From positions 496,001 through 560,000 of the forward strand of contig JABTUY010000004.1 in the NCBI GenBank assembly GCA_015075165.1: a stretch of 64,000 bases of DNA. The letters are read 5' to 3'. The notes below the pieces were generated by a model that worked only from the letters and a program-made list of their open reading frames with translations, had not been told where the DNA came from and did not search any database. How positions within the stretch are numbered: position 1 is the stretch's first letter; each line of letters opens with the position of its first letter. Below are positions 52,152 to 60,605 of this stretch, in pieces. Source of the stretch: Ideonella sp. Its GTDB lineage: Bacteria > Pseudomonadota > Gammaproteobacteria > Burkholderiales > Burkholderiaceae_C. The position numbers and the translations under genes are program-made.

Positions 52152-52619
52152 ATGAAGGTGCTCAATCTGCGCTGCTCCAACGGCCACGGCTTCGAGGGCT
52201 GGTTCGGTTCGGACGACGAGTTCATGGCGCACAACGGCGGCGGGCTGCTGCAATGCCCGCTGTGCGCCGACAGCGTGATCACCCGGCTGCCGAGCGCGCC
52301 GCGGTTGAACCTGTCGGGTGCGCAGGCGCCGTCCGCCTCGCAGCCGGCTGCAACGCCAGCCGCCGGCCAGGCCGATGTTGGGCCGCAGGCGGCCGACCCG
52401 CAGGCGATGTGGCTGAAGGCGGTGCGCCACGTGCTCGCGCACACCGAGGACGTCGGCGAGCGCTTCGCCGAGGAGGCCCGCCGCATCCACTACGGCGAGG
52501 CGCCGCAGCGCGGCATTCGCGGCCGGGTCGATCGCGAGCAGCGCGAGGCGCTGCTCGAAGAGGGTATCGAGGTGATCGCGCTGCCGCTGCCGCGCGCGCT
52601 CGACGGTCCGCTGCAGTAG
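52152..52619 (+). CDS. DUF1178 family protein
   Basis: 155 residues, function unknown. N-terminal CSNGHGFEGWFGSDDEFMAH and LLQCPLCADS supply a likely zinc knuckle (Cys and His). A variable Ala/Pro linker near 55-80 leads to a conserved C-terminal part, QAMWLKAVRHVLAHTEDVGE and RRIHYGEAPQRGIRG. ATG at 52152 follows the Nudix gene by 28 bases. Often found after nuoN in betaproteobacteria. Confidence 0.88.
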   Translation: MKVLNLRCSNGHGFEGWFGSDDEFMAHNGGGLLQCPLCADSVITRLPSAPRLNLSGAQAPSASQPAATPAAGQADVGPQAADPQAMWLKAVRHVLAHTEDVGERFAEEARRIHYGEAPQRGIRGRVDREQREALLEEGIEVIALPLPRALDGPLQ

Positions 52620-52715
52620 GCCTCGCAGCGCGCCGCGGCCGTCCGCCGCGCGGCACCGCGATGCCGGTGGCAAGCCGCTCAGGGAAACCCCGGGCGGCCG
52701 ATCGCCACCCGTCCC

Positions 52716-52744
52716 TTGAACAGGGTGTGGGTTTGCGTTAGACC
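52716..52744 (+). promoter_or_regulatory. Predicted promoter of the zinc-ribbon/TAXI operon
   Basis: TTGAAC, 17-base spacer, TAGACC. The -35 is a good match (5 of 6) and the -10 moderate. It sits in the 212-base gap between the DUF1178 gene and the zinc-ribbon gene, so the pair probably has its own promoter. Confidence 0.45.
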
Positions 52745-52831
52745 CTCGGTCAAGATTTGGTTACGAATCCAGCGCGCACGGTCGCCGTGGTGCGGACCTG
52801 CGCGCGCGTCGGTGGCGACCGGGGGCCTCGT

Positions 52832-53764
52832 TTGGTTCATCTGATCTGCCTGCATTGCAATCGGTCCAACGTGGCCGAGGCGCGGTTCTGCAGCGAATGC
52901 GGGGCCGCGTTGCTGCGCCGGTTCTGCCCGGTGTGCCATGCGGTCAACGAGGCCGATTCGCACTTCTGCCAATCGTGCGGCGCATCGCTGCCGACGTCGC
53001 CGGCCGCGCATGCACCGGCACCGATGCCGCCGCCCGATTCGATCCCGAGCTTGACCGACGTCGCGTTCCTCGAACCTGGTGCGCCCGGGCTTGCCACGGC
53101 CGTCGCACCGCCGGAGCCTGCCGGTGTCGTGATGGCGCTGCCGCCGCAGCTGCCGACGGTGACCCATGCCGCGAAGGCGCCAAAGGTGGAGCCGAAGCTG
53201 CTCTACCGTGTGCCGGCGTTGCTGGGGGTCGGCGGCGTGGCCGCGCTGCTGGTGGCGGTGGTGTGGTGGCCGCGGCTCGAGCCGCGCGTGCAACAGCCTG
53301 AGCCGGCGCCCGCGCGAGAGGCAGCGGCGCCGCCTGCGATTGCCGAGGCGGCGTTGCCGACTGCCCGCGAGACGGTGAGCACATCAGCGCATGGCGCGAA
53401 CGGTCGCGGTGCGGCGGCCGCTGCACTGCCGGTCGTCGGCGAGGCGGCGGCGAAGCCGGCGCCGCCAGCTTCCGCGATCAACACGCCCACCGGCAGCACG
53501 ACCACCGTAGCGTCGCCGCAGGCGCCGGCCATCGCCCGCAGCGGCGACAAGGCGATGCCCCGGCGCTCGCCGGCAGAGGTGATCATCGCAGTGCAACCGC
53601 CGCCCGCGGCGCCTGCCGATCGGCGCGCGGCGAGGCCGGTGCCGAAGCCGGCCCCGACCACACCGGCGGCACCCGCGACGCCCGCGGCACCGACGTACGA
53701 ATGCACGCCGCAGGTCGACGCACTCGGGCTGTGCGCACCCGGCGCCAAGGTCAGCGGTCGATGA
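52832..53764 (+). CDS. Membrane-anchored double zinc-ribbon protein
   Basis: About 310 residues, function unknown. Two zinc ribbons at the N-terminus: C6/C9/C20/C23 and C32/C35/C46/C49. A Pro/Ala-rich linker leads to a single membrane helix at about 127-146 (VPALLGVGGVAALLVAVVWW), then a long Ala/Pro/Thr-rich, probably periplasmic region, ending in ECTPQVDALGLC. Topology would put the ribbons in the cytoplasm. The start is uncertain: TTG at 52832 gives MVHLICLHCNRSN; a TTG at 52757 is also in frame. The stop overlaps the start of the TAXI gene (ATGA). The C-terminal Cys-X9-Cys motif recurs in that neighbour. Confidence 0.8.
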   Translation: MVHLICLHCNRSNVAEARFCSECGAALLRRFCPVCHAVNEADSHFCQSCGASLPTSPAAHAPAPMPPPDSIPSLTDVAFLEPGAPGLATAVAPPEPAGVVMALPPQLPTVTHAAKAPKVEPKLLYRVPALLGVGGVAALLVAVVWWPRLEPRVQQPEPAPAREAAAPPAIAEAALPTARETVSTSAHGANGRGAAAAALPVVGEAAAKPAPPASAINTPTGSTTTVASPQAPAIARSGDKAMPRRSPAEVIIAVQPPPAAPADRRAARPVPKPAPTTPAAPATPAAPTYECTPQVDALGLCAPGAKVSGR

Positions 53765-54825
53765 AGCGGAGGTCAACGATGGGCAACGTGTGCAGAATCG
53801 TCGCCGGCATGCTGGCGTGGTGCGTGGCGGCGCTCGCACCGCCGGCGCAAGCCGCGATCGCGTACAAGATCGTCACGGCGTCGGCGCGTGGCACCTACAT
53901 CCAGATCGGGCGCGACCTGGCGAAGTTCGTCGCGCCACAGGCGCAGATCGACCTCGAAGCGTTGCCGTCGGCCGGCTCGGCCGAGAACATCCACCGGCTG
54001 CGCTACGAAGATGGCGTGAAGTTCGCGCTGGTGCAATCCGACGTCTACCAGGCGTTCATCAACCAGGGCAACGCCGGCGACGCGAACGCGACGGCGATCA
54101 TCCGGCCGCTGCGTGTGATCCTGCCGCTGTACAACGAAGAGGTGTACTTCATCGTGCGTGCCGATTCGCCGCTGAACTTCGTGCACGAGATCGCCGACAG
54201 CCGCCTCAACGTCGGCCCGCTGCGCAGCGGCACCGCGATGACGGCCACCACGCTGTACCGGCTGATGTTCGGGCGCGGCATCGGCGAGGACAAGGTGTCG
54301 TTCCTCAGCAATGAAGATGCCCTGGTCAAGCTCACCGGCGACAAGTCGGTCGACGTGGTGGTGGTGGTCGCCGGCCAGCCTGCCACGCTGCTGACCGAGA
54401 TGAAGCCCGAGGCGCGCGCGCTGATCAAGCTGCTGAAGTTCGATGCCGGCAACCCGACCAGCCAGGCGGCGTTGAAAACCTACTTCCAGAGCACCGTGAA
54501 GGCGTCGAACTATCCGAACCTGCTCGCGGCCGACGTCACCGGCATCGCGGTGAAGGCCTACCTGGTGACCTACGACTACAGCCGCAGCGACACGCAGGCG
54601 CGGTTGGCCAGCTTCGCGCGCTCGCTGTGCCAGCACTTCGGTCAGTTGCAGTCCGAGGGCCATCCGAAGTGGAAAGAGGTGTCGCTGTCGATGCCGCAAC
54701 TCGGCCAGGGCTGGAGCTACTTCGGGCCCACCGCGCGCGAATTGGCCCGCTGCGGTGCGCCGGCCGCGGCCAAGCCAGCCAGGGCCTGCAGCACCGAGCA
54801 GAAGATCCTCGGCTTGTGCGAGTAG
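53761..54825 (+). CDS. TAXI family TRAP-type solute-binding protein
   Basis: 354 residues. Sec signal peptide (VCRIVAGMLAWCVAALAPPA, cleavage near AQA-AIAY). The mature part IAYKIVTASARGTYIQIGRD and LEALPSAGSAENIHRLRYED, FALVQSDVYQAF and VGPLRSGTAMTATTLYRLMF match the TAXI family of periplasmic receptors for small solutes such as glutamate-like acids. No TRAP permease gene is adjacent, so it may sense rather than import. It ends in ACSTEQKILGLC-E, echoing the C-terminus of the upstream zinc-ribbon protein. Confidence 0.85.
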   Translation: MKRRSTMGNVCRIVAGMLAWCVAALAPPAQAAIAYKIVTASARGTYIQIGRDLAKFVAPQAQIDLEALPSAGSAENIHRLRYEDGVKFALVQSDVYQAFINQGNAGDANATAIIRPLRVILPLYNEEVYFIVRADSPLNFVHEIADSRLNVGPLRSGTAMTATTLYRLMFGRGIGEDKVSFLSNEDALVKLTGDKSVDVVVVVAGQPATLLTEMKPEARALIKLLKFDAGNPTSQAALKTYFQSTVKASNYPNLLAADVTGIAVKAYLVTYDYSRSDTQARLASFARSLCQHFGQLQSEGHPKWKEVSLSMPQLGQGWSYFGPTARELARCGAPAAAKPARACSTEQKILGLCE

Positions 54826-54864
54826 CTCACTCGAGCGCAGTCACCTCCGCAGTGTGAACGGGTC

Positions 54865-56286
54865 CTAACCGGGCAGCACGCGGTTCGGGTTCAGCGTGCC
54901 GTGCGGGTCGAGCGCCTGCTTGATCGCGCGCATCATCGCCAGCGCCACCGGCGACTTGCGCTGCTGCAGTTCGTGCAGCTTCAGCACGCCGATGCCGTGC
55001 TCGGCCGAGATCGAGCCGCCGCGCGCGAGCACCGCGTCGTAGACGATGCGGTTGACCGCGTCTTCCTCCTGCTCGAGGAAGCGCTGCGCATCGCGGCCCG
55101 GCGCCGGCTGCAGGTTGTAGTGCAGGTTGCCGTCGCCGAGGTGGCCGAAGTTGACCAGCCGGCTGCCCGGATAGGCGGCTTGCAGCGCGGCATCGGTGTG
55201 GGCGACGAAATCGGCGATCGCCGACACCGGCAGCGAGATGTCGTGCTTGATGTTCGGCCCCTCCTGCGCCTGCGCCTGCGCCAGCGGGATCGACTCGCGC
55301 ACGTGCCACAGCGCGCGCGCCTGTGCCACGCTCTCGGCGAGCACCGCATCGGCGGCCACGCCGCGCTCGAGCGCCGCCTGCAGCAGCCGTTCGAAGCGGC
55401 CGCGCACGGCGGCCTCGCTCTCGGCGTCGGCGGCCTCGAGCAGCACCGTCCACGCCGCGCCGGGCAGCGGCCGCGGCAGCTGCGGGAACTGCTGCGCCAC
55501 CAGGTCGAGCGCAACGCGGCCCATCACCTCGAAGCCGGTCAGCGCGGCGTCGAGCCGCTGGCGCGCGAGCTGCAGCAGCGCCACGCAATCGGCGAGCGTG
55601 CCGCAGGCGACGAATGCGGTCGCCTGTGCCGCCGGCAGCGGCTGCAGCTTCAGCGTGGCCGCGGTGATGATGCCCAGCGTGCCTTCGCTGCCGATCATCA
55701 GGTCGCGCAGGTCGTAGCCGGTGTTGTCCTTGCGCAGGCCCGACAGGCCGTCCCACACGTCACCGTGCGCGGTCACCACCTCGAGCCCCAGGCACTGCTC
55801 GCGGGCATTGCCGAAGCGCAGCACCTGCGTGCCGCCGGCGTTGGTGGCGAGGTTGCCGCCGATCGTGCAGCTGCCCTCGGCGGCCAGGCTCAACGGGAAC
55901 AGGAAGCCGGCCTGCGCGGCGGCCTCCTGCAGCGCCTTCAGCACGCAGCCGGCCTCGACCGTCAGCGTCGCGTTGGCGGCGTCGATCGCGCGCACGCGAT
56001 TCATCCGCGCCAGGCTCAGCAGCACCTGACGGCCGCTGGCGTCGGGCACGCCGCCGCCCACCAGGCCGGTGTTGCCGCCTTGCGGCACCACGCTTGTGCC
56101 GTGCGCGGCGCAGCGTTGCACGACGCGGGCCACCTCGGCGGTGCTGCCCGGGCGCACCACCGCCAGCGCCTTGCCGTGCCAGCGGCGGCGCCAGTCGAGC
56201 TCGTAGGCCGAGAGGTCGCCGTCGACCAGCACCTGCGCGGCACCGACCGCGCCGCGCAGATCGTCGAGCAGGGCGTCGCGGTTCAC
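54865..56286 (-). CDS. FAD-linked oxidase, D-lactate/D-2-hydroxyglutarate dehydrogenase type
   Basis: 473 residues of the GlcD/D2HGDH group. PP-loop FAD-binding motifs VVPQGGNTGLVGGGVPD and EGSCTIGGNLATNAGG are complete, as are LMIGSEGTLGIITAATLKL and the C-terminal FGHLGDGNLHYNL and EHGIGVLKL. It oxidises a D-2-hydroxy acid; which one cannot be told. GTG at 56286 precedes the conserved region (NRDALLDDLRGAVG); no nearer ATG exists. It is followed upstream on the same strand by the DUF2069 gene. Confidence 0.9.
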   Translation of the reverse strand: MNRDALLDDLRGAVGAAQVLVDGDLSAYELDWRRRWHGKALAVVRPGSTAEVARVVQRCAAHGTSVVPQGGNTGLVGGGVPDASGRQVLLSLARMNRVRAIDAANATLTVEAGCVLKALQEAAAQAGFLFPLSLAAEGSCTIGGNLATNAGGTQVLRFGNAREQCLGLEVVTAHGDVWDGLSGLRKDNTGYDLRDLMIGSEGTLGIITAATLKLQPLPAAQATAFVACGTLADCVALLQLARQRLDAALTGFEVMGRVALDLVAQQFPQLPRPLPGAAWTVLLEAADAESEAAVRGRFERLLQAALERGVAADAVLAESVAQARALWHVRESIPLAQAQAQEGPNIKHDISLPVSAIADFVAHTDAALQAAYPGSRLVNFGHLGDGNLHYNLQPAPGRDAQRFLEQEEDAVNRIVYDAVLARGGSISAEHGIGVLKLHELQQRKSPVALAMMRAIKQALDPHGTLNPNRVLPG

Positions 56287-56341
56287 TGGACTACCCGCGC
56301 TGCGCGCTCGGGGCTGAGCGCTTGGGAGCGGCCCGGCGCGC

Positions 56342-56740
56342 TCATGCTTGTCGCGCGACGGCGCGGCCGCCGCGCGTGCGCTGGCGGATGTGCAGCACGC
56401 AGGCGGTGAACAGCGCTGCGCACAGCAGCAGCTCGAGCAGCGCGAGCTGCGCCGCGATGCCGCGATCGCTCGCGACGCGCAGCGCGCCTTCGGCCACGTA
56501 CAGCCACACCAGCAGCGCCAGCGCACGCACACTGCGCAGCCGCCACGCCAGCACGCCGGGCAGCGGCAGCAGCAGCGGCAGCGTCTTCAGCGCGAGCGTG
56601 CCGCGGCCGGTGGGCGCGAGCCACAGCTCCCACGCCAGGCCGAGCAGCACCAGCGCGGCGATCGCGGCCACCACCGCGGCGCGCGTGGCGTGCGTGGCAC
56701 GCGTGAAAGTATCGGCAACGGGTAAGGCCGCATCGGGCAT
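56342..56740 (-). CDS. DUF2069 membrane protein
   Basis: About 132 residues with four predicted helices (e.g. TRAAVVAAIAALVLLGLAWE and LALLELLLCAALFTACVLHI). The core ALKTLPLLLPLPGVLAWRLR and WLYVAEGALRVASD identify the DUF2069 family, function unknown. Start uncertain among ATGs at 56740, 56749 and 56761; the last would overlap the divergent yihY start. It is often next to yihY. Confidence 0.8.
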   Translation of the reverse strand: MPDAALPVADTFTRATHATRAAVVAAIAALVLLGLAWELWLAPTGRGTLALKTLPLLLPLPGVLAWRLRSVRALALLVWLYVAEGALRVASDRGIAAQLALLELLLCAALFTACVLHIRQRTRGGRAVARQA

Positions 56741-56759
56741 GGCTGGCATGATAGTCGGC

Positions 56760-57995
56760 ATGAATTCGGCCGTTTCCGTGTCCGCCTCGTGGCCCGCCCA
56801 GATCGCCGGCACGTGGCGCGCGCTGCGCACCTGGCCCTGGGCCGACACGTTCCGCACGGTGCGGCAACGCTTCCGCGAAGACCGGCTCGGCCTCACCGCG
56901 GGCAGCCTGACCTTCACCACGTTGATCGGCCTGGTGCCGCTGGTCACGGTGATGCTCGCGCTGTTCACCGCGTTTCCGATGTTCGCCACCTTCCAGGCGG
57001 CGCTCGAGCAGTATCTGCTGCGCAGCCTGGTGCCCGGTGCCATCGCCAAGCCGGTGCTCGCCGCGCTGACGCAGTTCGCCGCCAAGGCCAGCCAGGTGGG
57101 CTCGCTCGGGCTGGTGGCGCTGCTGGTGGCGGCGCTGGCGCTGGTGTTCACGATCGACCGCACGCTCAACGCGATCTGGCGCGTGCGCAAGCCGCGGCCA
57201 CTGGCACAGCGCGTGCTGGTGTACTGGGCCGCGCTGACGCTCGGGCCGCTGCTGCTCGGCGTCAGCCTGAGCGTCACGTCGTACGCGATCTCGGCTTCGC
57301 GCGGGCTGGTCAACGCGATGCCCGGCGGTGTCACGCTGCTGCTGGGGGTGATCCAGTTCGCGATGGTGGCCGCCGGCGTGGCCGGCATGTTCCGCTTCGT
57401 ACCCAACACGCATGTCAGGTGGTCGCATGCCTGGGCCGGCGGGCTGTTCGTCGCAGCCGGCTTCGAGGCGGCCAAGCGCGGCCTGGCCTGGTACGTGGGC
57501 CTGGTACCGACCTACTCGGTGATCTACGGCGCATTCGCGACGCTGCCGATCTTCCTGCTGTGGATCTACCTCAGCTGGGTGGTGATGCTGCTCGGTGCGG
57601 TGATCGCGGCGTATGCGCCGAGCCTGTCGATGCGCGTGGCGCGCATACCCGACACGCCGGGCTATCGCTTCGCGCTGGCGGTGGCGCTGCTGCGCGAGCT
57701 GCGGCGCGCGCGCGACGGCCAGGGGCGCGGCCTGGGCGCGCACGAGCTCGCCGGCGCGGTGCATGTCGACCCGCTGCAGGTCGAGCCGGTGCTCGACACG
57801 CTGATCGCGATGGACTGGGTCGCCCGCCTCGACGAGGAGGGCGCGCAGCGCCACGTGCTGCTGATCGACGTCGAGCGCACGCTGGCGCGTCCGTTGATCG
57901 ATGGCCTGCTGCTCGGCGACGAGCGCGCTGCCGCGGCGTTCCGCCGCCGCGCCGGACTCGACCGGCTGACCGTGCGCGAGTTGTTCGAAACCTGA
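56760..57995 (+). CDS. yihY: YihY/virulence factor BrkB family membrane protein
   Basis: 411 residues. Six to eight helices with FREDRLGLTAGSLTFTTLIG and LPIFLLWIYLSWVVMLLGAV, the classic BrkB/YihY core once mis-called RNase BN. A C-terminal winged-helix-like extension of about 120 residues (LRELRRARDGQGRGLGAHEL) is common in proteobacterial members. Role unknown. ATG at 56760 overlaps the opposite-strand DUF2069 start region, so these two are divergent with essentially no spacer. Confidence 0.9.
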   Translation: MNSAVSVSASWPAQIAGTWRALRTWPWADTFRTVRQRFREDRLGLTAGSLTFTTLIGLVPLVTVMLALFTAFPMFATFQAALEQYLLRSLVPGAIAKPVLAALTQFAAKASQVGSLGLVALLVAALALVFTIDRTLNAIWRVRKPRPLAQRVLVYWAALTLGPLLLGVSLSVTSYAISASRGLVNAMPGGVTLLLGVIQFAMVAAGVAGMFRFVPNTHVRWSHAWAGGLFVAAGFEAAKRGLAWYVGLVPTYSVIYGAFATLPIFLLWIYLSWVVMLLGAVIAAYAPSLSMRVARIPDTPGYRFALAVALLRELRRARDGQGRGLGAHELAGAVHVDPLQVEPVLDTLIAMDWVARLDEEGAQRHVLLIDVERTLARPLIDGLLLGDERAAAAFRRRAGLDRLTVRELFET

Positions 57996-58119
57996 AGCCC
58001 TCGCGCTCCCGGCCGTGCGCCGGGGCCGGTCTTCGTGACGTATCACCGGGTGCCGTGCTCGAGGCCACGACGCGACGGCCGAAGCCATGTGGAACCGTCG
58101 CGCGAGAACCCCCGGGACC

Positions 58120-59295
58120 ATGCTGCACGTCAACGTGCTCAGCGGCTACTTCATTTGTGGCGCCAGCTCGCTGGTGGGCGCGGCGATGCTGCGCATCGCC
58201 GAAACGAACGATGCCCGCATGCGCAAGGCACTGCGCCTGTGCGGCTGGGGCTTCGTGGTGCTCGCGCTCGGCTTGATCCCGACCGGCCTGGGTGAGGCGG
58301 CGGCCGGCCGCGCTGCGCCGCAGTTCTCGATGGCGCTGGGTACGCTGGCGGGCATGCTGCTGCTCGGCGCCGGCCTGGTCGAGTTGCAAGGCAGGAGCCT
58401 GACGTCGGCGTGGATCGCTGTGCTGCTTGCGGGCAGTGCGGCCGTGCTGTGGCTGGCCTGGCGCGACGGGGCGCGCAGCTTCGGGCTGGTGTTCGTGCTG
58501 AGCCTGCTGGCCGTGTCGTCGCTGATCGCGTGGTTGATGCGCGGCATGATCGTGCGCGGCCGCGACCTCACCGAGCGCGCGCTGGCGGCGTCGATGCTGT
58601 CGATGGTGGTGTCGTCGTGCGCGCGGCTGGCCTTCACGCTGGCCGATGCGGGCGGCCCGCGGGCCGACATGATGTACGTGCCCGAGCCGTGGAGTTCGGT
58701 CTTCGCGACGCTGTACGGCGTGCTGCCGATGATCGTGGCCACGCTGCTGCTGGCGCTGGTGAACGCACGGCTGCACCACCAGCTGCGTGCGCGTGCCACC
58801 ACCGACGAGCTGACCGGCGCGATGACGCGCCGTGCGCTGCGCGAGCTGGCGCCGCTGCTGGTGGAGCAGCAGCAGGCCCGGCAGCGCGAGGTGGCGGTGC
58901 TGATGCTCGACCTCGATCGCTTCAAGGCGATCAACGACACGCACGGCCACCACAAGGGCGACGCCGTGCTGCGCATGGCCGCCGAGGTGCTGCTGGCGCA
59001 GGCGCGCGTCGACACGCTGCTGGCGCGCTACGGCGGCGAAGAGTTCGTGGCCGTGGTGCCGGTCGACGGCCTGCCCGCCGCGCGGCGCGTGGCCGAGCGC
59101 ATGCGCCAGGCGGTGGAAGACGCCGACTGGGCCGGCCGGCTCGGCCTGCACGAAGGCCTGACGGTCAGCGTCGGCGTAGCGATGATCGGCCTCGGCGAGG
59201 ATCTCGACGCTGCGCTGAAGCGCGCCGACGACGCGCTCTACCGCGCCAAGCGCGAGGGTCGCAACCAGTGCCAGATCGGGCTGGCGGTGGCCTGA
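58120..59295 (+). CDS. Membrane diguanylate cyclase
   Basis: 391 residues. The N-terminal half has about six hydrophobic helices (7TM-like sensor region) up to VNARLHHQLRARATTDELTG. The GGDEF domain is intact with DLDRFKAINDTHGHHKGD and GGEEF at 305-309, so it should make cyclic-di-GMP. No RxxD inhibitory site is seen just before GGEEF. Start at 58120 was chosen (MLHVNVLSGYF); 58087 in frame is an alternative. In contrast to the degenerate cyclase at 12.2 kb, this is the active form in the window. Confidence 0.88.
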   Translation: MLHVNVLSGYFICGASSLVGAAMLRIAETNDARMRKALRLCGWGFVVLALGLIPTGLGEAAAGRAAPQFSMALGTLAGMLLLGAGLVELQGRSLTSAWIAVLLAGSAAVLWLAWRDGARSFGLVFVLSLLAVSSLIAWLMRGMIVRGRDLTERALAASMLSMVVSSCARLAFTLADAGGPRADMMYVPEPWSSVFATLYGVLPMIVATLLLALVNARLHHQLRARATTDELTGAMTRRALRELAPLLVEQQQARQREVAVLMLDLDRFKAINDTHGHHKGDAVLRMAAEVLLAQARVDTLLARYGGEEFVAVVPVDGLPAARRVAERMRQAVEDADWAGRLGLHEGLTVSVGVAMIGLGEDLDAALKRADDALYRAKREGRNQCQIGLAVA

Positions 59296-59380
59296 TCGCC
59301 CGGCCGTCACCACGCCACGCGGCACAATCCGCCCGGGTCGGCACCCGCGACGGGCGCGGCCGCACGGGAGCTTGCTTGCC

Positions 59381-60604
59381 ATGACCACCGAGTTCGCCCG
59401 CCATCTGCAGCAGCAGCTGCAGGAGCTTCGCGACGCCGGCCTGTACAAGGCCGAGCGCGTCATCACCGGTGCCCAGGGCGCGCTGATTCAGGTGGCCGGC
59501 GCGCAGGGCGCGCCGGGGCGCACCGCTGACGGCCGCGAGGTGATCAACCTGTGCGCCAACAACTACCTCGGGCTGTCGTCGCACCCGCAGGTGATCGCGG
59601 CGGCGCACGAGGCGCTGCGCACGCACGGCTACGGCATGAGCTCGGTGCGCTTCATCTGCGGCACGCAGGATCTGCACAAGACGCTCGAGGCGCGGCTGGC
59701 GCGCTTTCTCGGCACCGAGGACGCCATCCTCTACGCTGCCGCATTCGACGCCAACGGCGGGCTGTTCGAGCCGCTGTTCGGCGAGGCCGACGCGATCATC
59801 AGCGACGAGCTCAACCACGCGTCGATCATCGACGGCATCCGGCTGTGCAAGGCGCAGCGCTGGCGCTACAAGCACAACGACATGGCCGACCTCGAGCGCT
59901 GCCTGCAAGAGGCATCGGCCGCGCGCTTCAAGCTCGTGTTCAGCGACGGCGTGTTCTCGATGGACGGCACGATCGCGCAGCTCGACCGCATGCGCGAGCT
60001 GTGCGACCGGCACGGTGCGCTGCTCGGCATCGACGAGTGCCATGCCAGCGGCTTCATGGGCGCCCGCGGCCGTGGCACGCACGAGCACCGCGGCGTGTTC
60101 GGCCAGGTCGACCTCATCACCGGCACGCTGGGCAAGGCACTCGGCGGCGCCTCGGGCGGCTTCACCGCCGCCCGCCGCGAGGTGGTGGAGCTGCTGCGCC
60201 AGCGCTCGCGGCCCTACTTGTTCAGCAACACGCTGATGCCGGCGATCGCCGGCGCCAGCATCGCGGTGCTCGACCTGCTCGAAGCCAGCACCGCGCTGCG
60301 CGACAAGCTGGAGGACAACACGCTCTGGTTCCGCCGGGCGATCGTCGCAGCCGGCTTCGACATCAAGCCCGGCACGCACCCGATCGTGCCGATCATGGTG
60401 TACGACGCGGTGAAGGCGCAGGCGCTGTCGGCGCGCCTGCTCGAGCTGGGTGTCTACGCGGTGGGCTTCTTCTTCCCGGTGGTGCCCAAAGGCCAGGCCC
60501 GCATCCGCGTGCAGATGAGCGCGGTGCACGAGCGCGAGCACCTGGAGCGCGCGGTGGCCGCGTTCGCCCAGGCCGGGCGCGAGCTGGGCCTGGCCCGGGC
60601 GTGA
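59381..60604 (+). CDS. kbl: Glycine C-acetyltransferase (2-amino-3-ketobutyrate CoA ligase)
   Basis: 407 residues, PLP enzyme of the alpha-oxoamine synthase family. Cleaves 2-amino-3-ketobutyrate with CoA to glycine and acetyl-CoA. Motifs: NLCANNYLGLSSHPQVIAAA, GYGMSSVRFICGTQDLHKTL, DECHASGFMG, and the PLP lysine in TGTLGKALGGASGGF. ATG at 59381. It is followed one base after its stop by the partner dehydrogenase, forming the threonine-degradation pair. Confidence 0.96.
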   Translation: MTTEFARHLQQQLQELRDAGLYKAERVITGAQGALIQVAGAQGAPGRTADGREVINLCANNYLGLSSHPQVIAAAHEALRTHGYGMSSVRFICGTQDLHKTLEARLARFLGTEDAILYAAAFDANGGLFEPLFGEADAIISDELNHASIIDGIRLCKAQRWRYKHNDMADLERCLQEASAARFKLVFSDGVFSMDGTIAQLDRMRELCDRHGALLGIDECHASGFMGARGRGTHEHRGVFGQVDLITGTLGKALGGASGGFTAARREVVELLRQRSRPYLFSNTLMPAIAGASIAVLDLLEASTALRDKLEDNTLWFRRAIVAAGFDIKPGTHPIVPIMVYDAVKAQALSARLLELGVYAVGFFFPVVPKGQARIRVQMSAVHEREHLERAVAAFAQAGRELGLARA

Positions 60605-60605
60605 G

